From assembly GCA_903872005.1 (NCBI GenBank), contig CAIQJD010000023.1:1-10135 (forward strand): 10,135 bases of DNA, given 5' to 3'. The DNA is from an uncultured bacterium (GTDB lineage: Bacteria; Chloroflexota; Anaerolineae; JACIWP01). Both the position numbers and the translations under genes were made by a program. Of the stretch, positions 6,912-10,135 are shown in pieces. The first letter of the stretch is position 1, and every line of letters begins with the position of its first letter. The notes below the pieces were generated by a model, which worked only from the letters and a program-made list of their open reading frames with translations, was not told the DNA's origin and searched no databases.

Positions 6912-8337
6912 AGAACTCCGTGAAAGTGCGGCAGCCGATCTCGCCGTGTTGGAATGTGGCGCGGGGGAGACCCCATTCGTCAGCCGTCTGGTCCGCGGAG
7001 GGATAGCCGAGCGCGCCCAATGCGCCCCCATACGTATAGACATAACGATGACGAATGACGCCTTTGAGGGCGTAGGCGTCGTTGGTCGCGTCGCGGAACA
7101 TGATGATCGCCATCGCGCCGGCAGTCGTCTTGAAGTCCTGCACTAGGCCGTTTCCCCAGCGGTGGACGAACGCGCTGCCGCCGTTGTCGAAGGGGAGTCC
7201 AAGTGCGGCCTCGCCGCCGTTGCGTTGATAGGCGGCAGCGATGGCGGGGTAGTAGTTGCCCTGGGCATCATAGCCGACGCGCGTCTGCGGGACTTCTTCC
7301 GTGAGGGCCTTGTAGGTCGCGTAGGCTTGCTTACGATTGGCGACGGTGAAGTTGCCCGAGCGGTAGAGGCCATAGTTGTTGTTGGGGAAGTCCTGCAGGC
7401 AGAAGAGGCTGGCGGTCTTGACCAGCCGGCTATCGCGCAAGAAGCGGAAGCCGGCCTGCAACTTGCTGGATTGCAGCGCTTCGCCATTGTCCGAAGTCCA
7501 GCCGTATTCGGATATGTGGAAGCCTTTGTCGGTGAGCTGGCCCTCGTAGCGAGTCATCGCTGTCCAGAGGGAGCTGGTGTACTGATTGAAGAGGGTTTGC
7601 ACGGTCTGCGGCGTGTCGCCGGCGGCATTGGCGATGTAAATGTGGTAGGCGACGTCGTCCAGGGGATAGGTGCCGTGATCGGACTGGAATTGCTCCCAGG
7701 CATGGTAGGTGCGGCCCTGGCGGTAGGTTTGATCGAGGTAGTTGGAGCCGTCATCGCCGCCGCCGGGGAGGTCGTGGCTGAGGAGTGGGCCGGAGGCAAG
7801 GGTGACGTTGAGGGCCGAGTCTATCTTGACTTTCTGGTAGACGACCTTGAGGAGTTTGGCGAACCAGTAGGGGGATAGCCAACTGCTCGTCCCACCGTGC
7901 CAGTCATTCGGCTCATTGAAAGACTCAAAGAGACGCAGCCGGCCAGCAAAGTGGGAGACGATCGCCAGGAAGTCCGTCGCGTAAGTTTCCAACCAGGCGT
8001 CGCCGGCGGCGCTGGGAGCGGCGCCGCGCAGGAGGTCGCCAGGATCGCTGGCGCTGGTGGCTTCGGCGCCAATGAGGCCGTAGACGCCGACGCCGAGCGC
8101 GGTGAAGCCATTGATGATGGCATCGTAGGTCTGGAACCAGGTGCGGCCGGCGTGAACGCTCGAATCGGTTGGCGAATTCCAGGGGCCAAGGACGAAGTTG
8201 ATGCGGACGAAGGCAGCGCCGGCGTCGCTGATGATGCCGGGCGTGGACATTTGCGGGGTCAGTGCGCCTGACGCAGTATCAATGGGACGGTTTCCGTCGA
8301 GCCCCATCTTGCCTTTGGGGAAGAAGTTCGTTGCCAT
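6904..8337 (-). CDS. Clan A-like glycoside hydrolase with C-terminal LGFP-like repeats
   Basis: The 477-residue protein looks like a (beta/alpha)8 glycosidase. FESFNEPND (138-145) holds the probable acid/base Glu142, YHIYI (231-235) a conserved histidine, and HISEYGW (274-280) the probable nucleophile Glu277. This is the usual order in clan GH-A (GH5/GH39-like). Residues from about 355 contain two repeats resembling LGFP modules (GGEAALGLPF...F.HRWGNGLVQDF and GALGALGYPS...FQHGEIGC), often linked to cell-wall or carbohydrate binding. No signal peptide or membrane segment is visible at the N-terminus (MATNFFPKGKMGLDGN). The ATG at 8337 has AGAAAGGG (complement of 8348-8355) about 10 nt upstream but lies inside mobA, overlapping it by 59 nt. 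Met at 8307 is an alternative. A longer frame to 8427 is rejected. The substrate and exact family are not determined. Confidence 0.8.
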   Translation of the reverse strand: MATNFFPKGKMGLDGNRPIDTASGALTPQMSTPGIISDAGAAFVRINFVLGPWNSPTDSSVHAGRTWFQTYDAIINGFTALGVGVYGLIGAEATSASDPGDLLRGAAPSAAGDAWLETYATDFLAIVSHFAGRLRLFESFNEPNDWHGGTSSWLSPYWFAKLLKVVYQKVKIDSALNVTLASGPLLSHDLPGGGDDGSNYLDQTYRQGRTYHAWEQFQSDHGTYPLDDVAYHIYIANAAGDTPQTVQTLFNQYTSSLWTAMTRYEGQLTDKGFHISEYGWTSDNGEALQSSKLQAGFRFLRDSRLVKTASLFCLQDFPNNNYGLYRSGNFTVANRKQAYATYKALTEEVPQTRVGYDAQGNYYPAIAAAYQRNGGEAALGLPFDNGGSAFVHRWGNGLVQDFKTTAGAMAIIMFRDATNDAYALKGVIRHRYVYTYGGALGALGYPSADQTADEWGLPRATFQHGEIGCRTFTEFYD

Positions 8338-9004
8338 TGCACCAATACCCTTTCTGCTCAGCGCCATGCTGGGCCGGCTCAAAGGCAGCATCGGGCGTGG
8401 AGGAGACTCGCCACTGCGCTGCCACACGGCGGACGTTTGCCAGGTCCGCCGGCGTATTGACGTTCATGAACGAACAATGTTGCGGGTCAAATCGCTCGAT
8501 CTCTTCTTGCTCAACGTAACGCACCTGCAATCGCGCGAAGACGTCGAAGAAACGTTGCCGGCCGGCGGCCAGGGTCGCTGTGATGGCCTGGGCGCAGCGG
8601 CGGCCGTAGACTGCATGCAAGGGTTCGAAGTAGTCTCCGATCCGCGGCGCCACAACATCCCATTGGGTCGCCAGACTCACCTGATAGCCGAGCAGGTCGC
8701 GGTTCAGAAAGGGCATGTCGCAGGCAGTGACGATGGCATAGTCGCCCTGCATGGCCGTCAGGCCCGTATAGAGGCCGCCCAGCGCTCCCTGGCCGGGATA
8801 CAGGTCGGCGACGGCGCGATGGCCGAGATAGGCAAAACGCGCCGGCGTGTTGGTAATGATCAGAGTTTCGTCGCCCAGGCCGGCCAGGGCATCCAGTGTC
8901 CATTCGATCATTGGCCGGCCCAAAATGTCCAGAAATGCTTTTTCCTGGCCCATGCGCGTACTCTGGCCGCCGGCCAAAATCACGCAGGTTATGGGGAACT
9001 TCAC
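8279..9004 (-). CDS. mobA: Molybdenum cofactor guanylyltransferase (MobA-like)
   Basis: MobA transfers GMP from GTP to molybdopterin to make the guanine dinucleotide form of the molybdenum cofactor. The nucleotidyltransferase signature VILAGGQSTRMGQEKAFL (8-25) is at the N-terminus. The metal-binding Asp96 is in TACDMPFL (93-100), and PGQGALGGLYTGL (70-82) and FMNVNTPADL (179-188) are also typical. The GTG start at 9004 is chosen because GGAGG (complement of 9010-9014) is 5 nt upstream and the protein then opens with the family motif; a frame to 9097 adds 31 residues overlapping degV. Most MobA proteins end about 10-15 residues after the NVNTPADL motif (about 190-200 total). This one has 241, with about 45 extra residues reading over the start of the glycosidase. 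A MobA-related CTP- or other nucleotide-specific enzyme cannot be fully excluded. Confidence 0.9.
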   Translation of the reverse strand: MKFPITCVILAGGQSTRMGQEKAFLDILGRPMIEWTLDALAGLGDETLIITNTPARFAYLGHRAVADLYPGQGALGGLYTGLTAMQGDYAIVTACDMPFLNRDLLGYQVSLATQWDVVAPRIGDYFEPLHAVYGRRCAQAITATLAAGRQRFFDVFARLQVRYVEQEEIERFDPQHCSFMNVNTPADLANVRRVAAQWRVSSTPDAAFEPAQHGAEQKGYWCNGNELLPQRQDGARRKPSH

Positions 9005-9009
9005 CGCAG

Positions 9010-9014
9010 CCTCC
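9010..9014 (-). promoter_or_regulatory. Ribosome binding site fixing the GTG start of mobA
   Basis: GGAGG on the minus strand lies 5 nt before GTG at 9004-9002. It decides the start in favour of GTG over the upstream ATG at 9097, which lies inside degV. It sits in the 19-nt gap after the degV stop codon. Confidence 0.8.
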
Positions 9015-9023
9015 GCGTGGGCG

Positions 9024-9908
9024 TCAGCCGGCCGGGATGTAAGCAAGGCCGGTGGTGCCGGGGCCGGTGTGGACGCCCAGGGCCGGCGATAGCTCAATGG
9101 TCAGGGATTCAACGCAGTCGAAGGCCGGCTCGATACGCTTGCGAATCTCCTCGATGGCAGCCAGGGCGTCGGCGTGCATGTAGGCAACGCGGATGCGCCC
9201 GCCAGGGCCGACTTTCTTGGCGATGATCTCGACCATCTTGTCATACGCATGAAGCCGGCTGCGGGTCTGGCCCAGGGCGACGATTTCGCCATCTTGCATG
9301 CCGATAATGGGCTTGACGCGGAGGAGCGCGCCGACGAGATGCATGGCGCGTCCGATACGCCCGCCCATATATAGATAGCGCAGCGTGTCGGCGGTCTGAA
9401 TCATTTGGGCGTCGAAGGCCGTCTCGCGAGCCACTGAGCCAACGCGCAAGAGGCTGGCGCCGGCCTGAGCCGCCCGCGCGGCCTGGATGACTGCCCATCC
9501 GTGGGCCATGGCGACCTGGCGCGTGTCCACCACCATGATTTTCGCGTCGGGCATCTCGTTGCCGGCCATCTCTTTGGCGATCATGGCGGCTTGATAGGCA
9601 CCGCTGCCGGTGGATGTCATGGTGATGGCGACCATCTCGCGCGTGGTCTTGTAGGCTTCACGGAAGGCGGTCAGATAATCGCCTGCGCCGGGGTTGGAGG
9701 TGGTGGGCAGTTCGGTGGCCGTTGGCAACCAGGAATAGAATCGTCGGCGATCCATGTCGTACACATCGCGCATGGTCTTCTTGTTGATGATGACGTAGTA
9801 GGGGACCAGCCGAATGTCCAGGGATTGGCAGAGCGCGTCTGGGATCGCCGTCGTGGTATCGGCAATGACGGCGACGCGCGATGGATTGACGGGATTGCCT
9901 TCGGTCAC
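9024..9908 (-). CDS. DegV family fatty-acid-binding protein
   Basis: DegV proteins bind a single long-chain fatty acid; characterised members (FakB) present it to the fatty acid kinase FakA. The 294 residues match the family length. Motifs are VAVIADTTTAIP (12-23), TSNPGAGDYL (70-79), TMTSTGSGAYQAA (97-109, the acyl-carboxylate loop region), DTRQVAMAHG (128-137), RYLYMGGRIGRA followed by ALLRVKPIIG (177-203), and the C-terminal LGVHTGPGTTGLAY (277-290). The GTG start at 9908 has AGGAG (complement of 9916-9920) 7 nt upstream; a longer frame to 9941 adds 11 basic residues and has no such site. It lies 32 nt after the flavoprotein gene and 19 nt before mobA. A fakA partner is not in the window, so the role in fatty acid activation is inference. 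Confidence 0.93.
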   Translation of the reverse strand: MTEGNPVNPSRVAVIADTTTAIPDALCQSLDIRLVPYYVIINKKTMRDVYDMDRRRFYSWLPTATELPTTSNPGAGDYLTAFREAYKTTREMVAITMTSTGSGAYQAAMIAKEMAGNEMPDAKIMVVDTRQVAMAHGWAVIQAARAAQAGASLLRVGSVARETAFDAQMIQTADTLRYLYMGGRIGRAMHLVGALLRVKPIIGMQDGEIVALGQTRSRLHAYDKMVEIIAKKVGPGGRIRVAYMHADALAAIEEIRKRIEPAFDCVESLTIELSPALGVHTGPGTTGLAYIPAG

Positions 9909-9940
9909 TCTTCTTCTCCTCTTTGGCGTCGCGCAGGCCA

Positions 9941-10135
9941 CTATGCGCCGGCGGCAGCCATCGCAAAGACGCGCAGGAAATCCTCTGAAGCGCGTGTGTT
10001 GGGCGGGAAGCGCTGCAGCAGGCGTTGGTTGCGAGCGAGGGCGCGGCCAGGCCCAGTGCGCCAGACTCGTTCATACTCTTCCAAATGGGCGCGATCAGGA
10101 CGGCCGGCGTGGATGGCTGCGGCGGCGGTCTGCCC
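9941..10135 (-). CDS. C-terminus of a geranylgeranyl-reductase-type FAD-dependent oxidoreductase (partial)
   Basis: A frame without a start runs in from the right edge on the minus strand and stops at TAG (9943-9941), giving the last 64 residues of a protein. It reads GQTAAAAIHAG, then HLEEYERVWRTGPGRALARN and a tail LLQRFPPNT...FLRVFAMAAAG. The pattern of an alanine-rich helix after a Gly, a short linker and then a YExxW segment with Arg-rich helices is typical of the C-terminal cap of geranylgeranyl-reductase and related FAD monooxygenase-like proteins. Those proteins saturate isoprenoid chains or oxidise other substrates. The FAD-binding N-terminus is outside the window, so the assignment rests on the C-terminal pattern only. 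It lies 32 nt upstream of degV in the same direction and probably shares its transcript. Confidence 0.6.
   Translation of the reverse strand, partial: GQTAAAAIHAGRPDRAHLEEYERVWRTGPGRALARNQRLLQRFPPNTRASEDFLRVFAMAAAGA

Noticed and set aside
7162..7878. Plus-strand open frame (238 codons) inside the glycosidase.
   Set aside because: Val/Gly/Glu-rich mirror of the coding strand without motifs; the minus strand shows catalytic glutamate motifs in order.
8198..9226. Plus-strand open frame (342 codons) on the right side.
   Set aside because: It crosses the glycosidase, mobA and degV genes on the other strand, has no recognisable motif and no fitting ribosome binding site.
9658..10074. Minus-strand open frame with an ATG at 10074, considered as the gene upstream of degV.
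   Set aside because: It overlaps most of the degV N-terminus in another frame and has low-complexity composition; the partial flavoprotein frame ending at 9941 is more protein-like and fits the gene spacing.

Overview
The window is ordinary chromosomal DNA from a GC-rich bacterium. By eye the genes look roughly 60% GC or more, with a short AT-rich island near the left end. The mix of genes resembles what is seen in Chloroflexota (Anaerolineae/Caldilineae-like): an xpt-guaA pair, an E. coli-like galT and galK, a DegV protein, a geranylgeranyl-reductase-type flavoprotein, and a clan-A-type glycosidase with LGFP-like repeats. The taxonomy is inference from style and recollection, not a search result. 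I see no insertion sequence, phage gene, CRISPR array, tRNA or rRNA.

Left end (1-215): an intergenic regulatory region. It holds a perfect-consensus sigma70-type promoter pointing left (TTGACA-N17-TATAAT on the minus strand, 77-105), with a 15-bp palindrome sitting on its predicted start site. It also holds a near-perfect promoter pointing right (TTGGCA-N17-TATAAT, 155-183). The left-pointing gene lies outside the window.

Plus-strand block (216-6578): the right-pointing promoter leads into a small two-helix membrane protein, then xpt and guaA. This is a purine salvage unit in which Xpt makes XMP and GuaA aminates it to GMP. A separate iron-type alcohol dehydrogenase follows, with its own strong ribosome binding site and a possible weak promoter. 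A GC-rich hairpin separates it from a compact set: a DUF1801 protein, galT and galK, with 5-nt and 18-nt gaps. GalK phosphorylates galactose and GalT exchanges UDP from UDP-glucose to galactose-1-phosphate. The epimerase and mutarotase are not in the window.

Minus-strand block (10135 down to 6582): five genes read leftward with very short gaps or overlaps. They are the C-terminus of an FAD-dependent geranylgeranyl-reductase-type protein, a DegV-family fatty-acid-binding protein, mobA, a glycosidase, and an alkyltransferase-like (ATL) DNA-repair sensor. The mobA/glycosidase overlap (59 nt) and glycosidase/atl overlap (8 nt) suggest one transcript, although the functions have no obvious shared pathway. 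This block converges on galK with only 3 nt between the two stop codons.

I did not find a convincing undescribed system. The most worthwhile items are the divergent control region at the left end, the long mobA-glycosidase overlap with a MobA tail, the apparently unsecreted glycosidase with LGFP-like repeats next to an ATL gene, and the strong excess of the palindrome GCCGGC.
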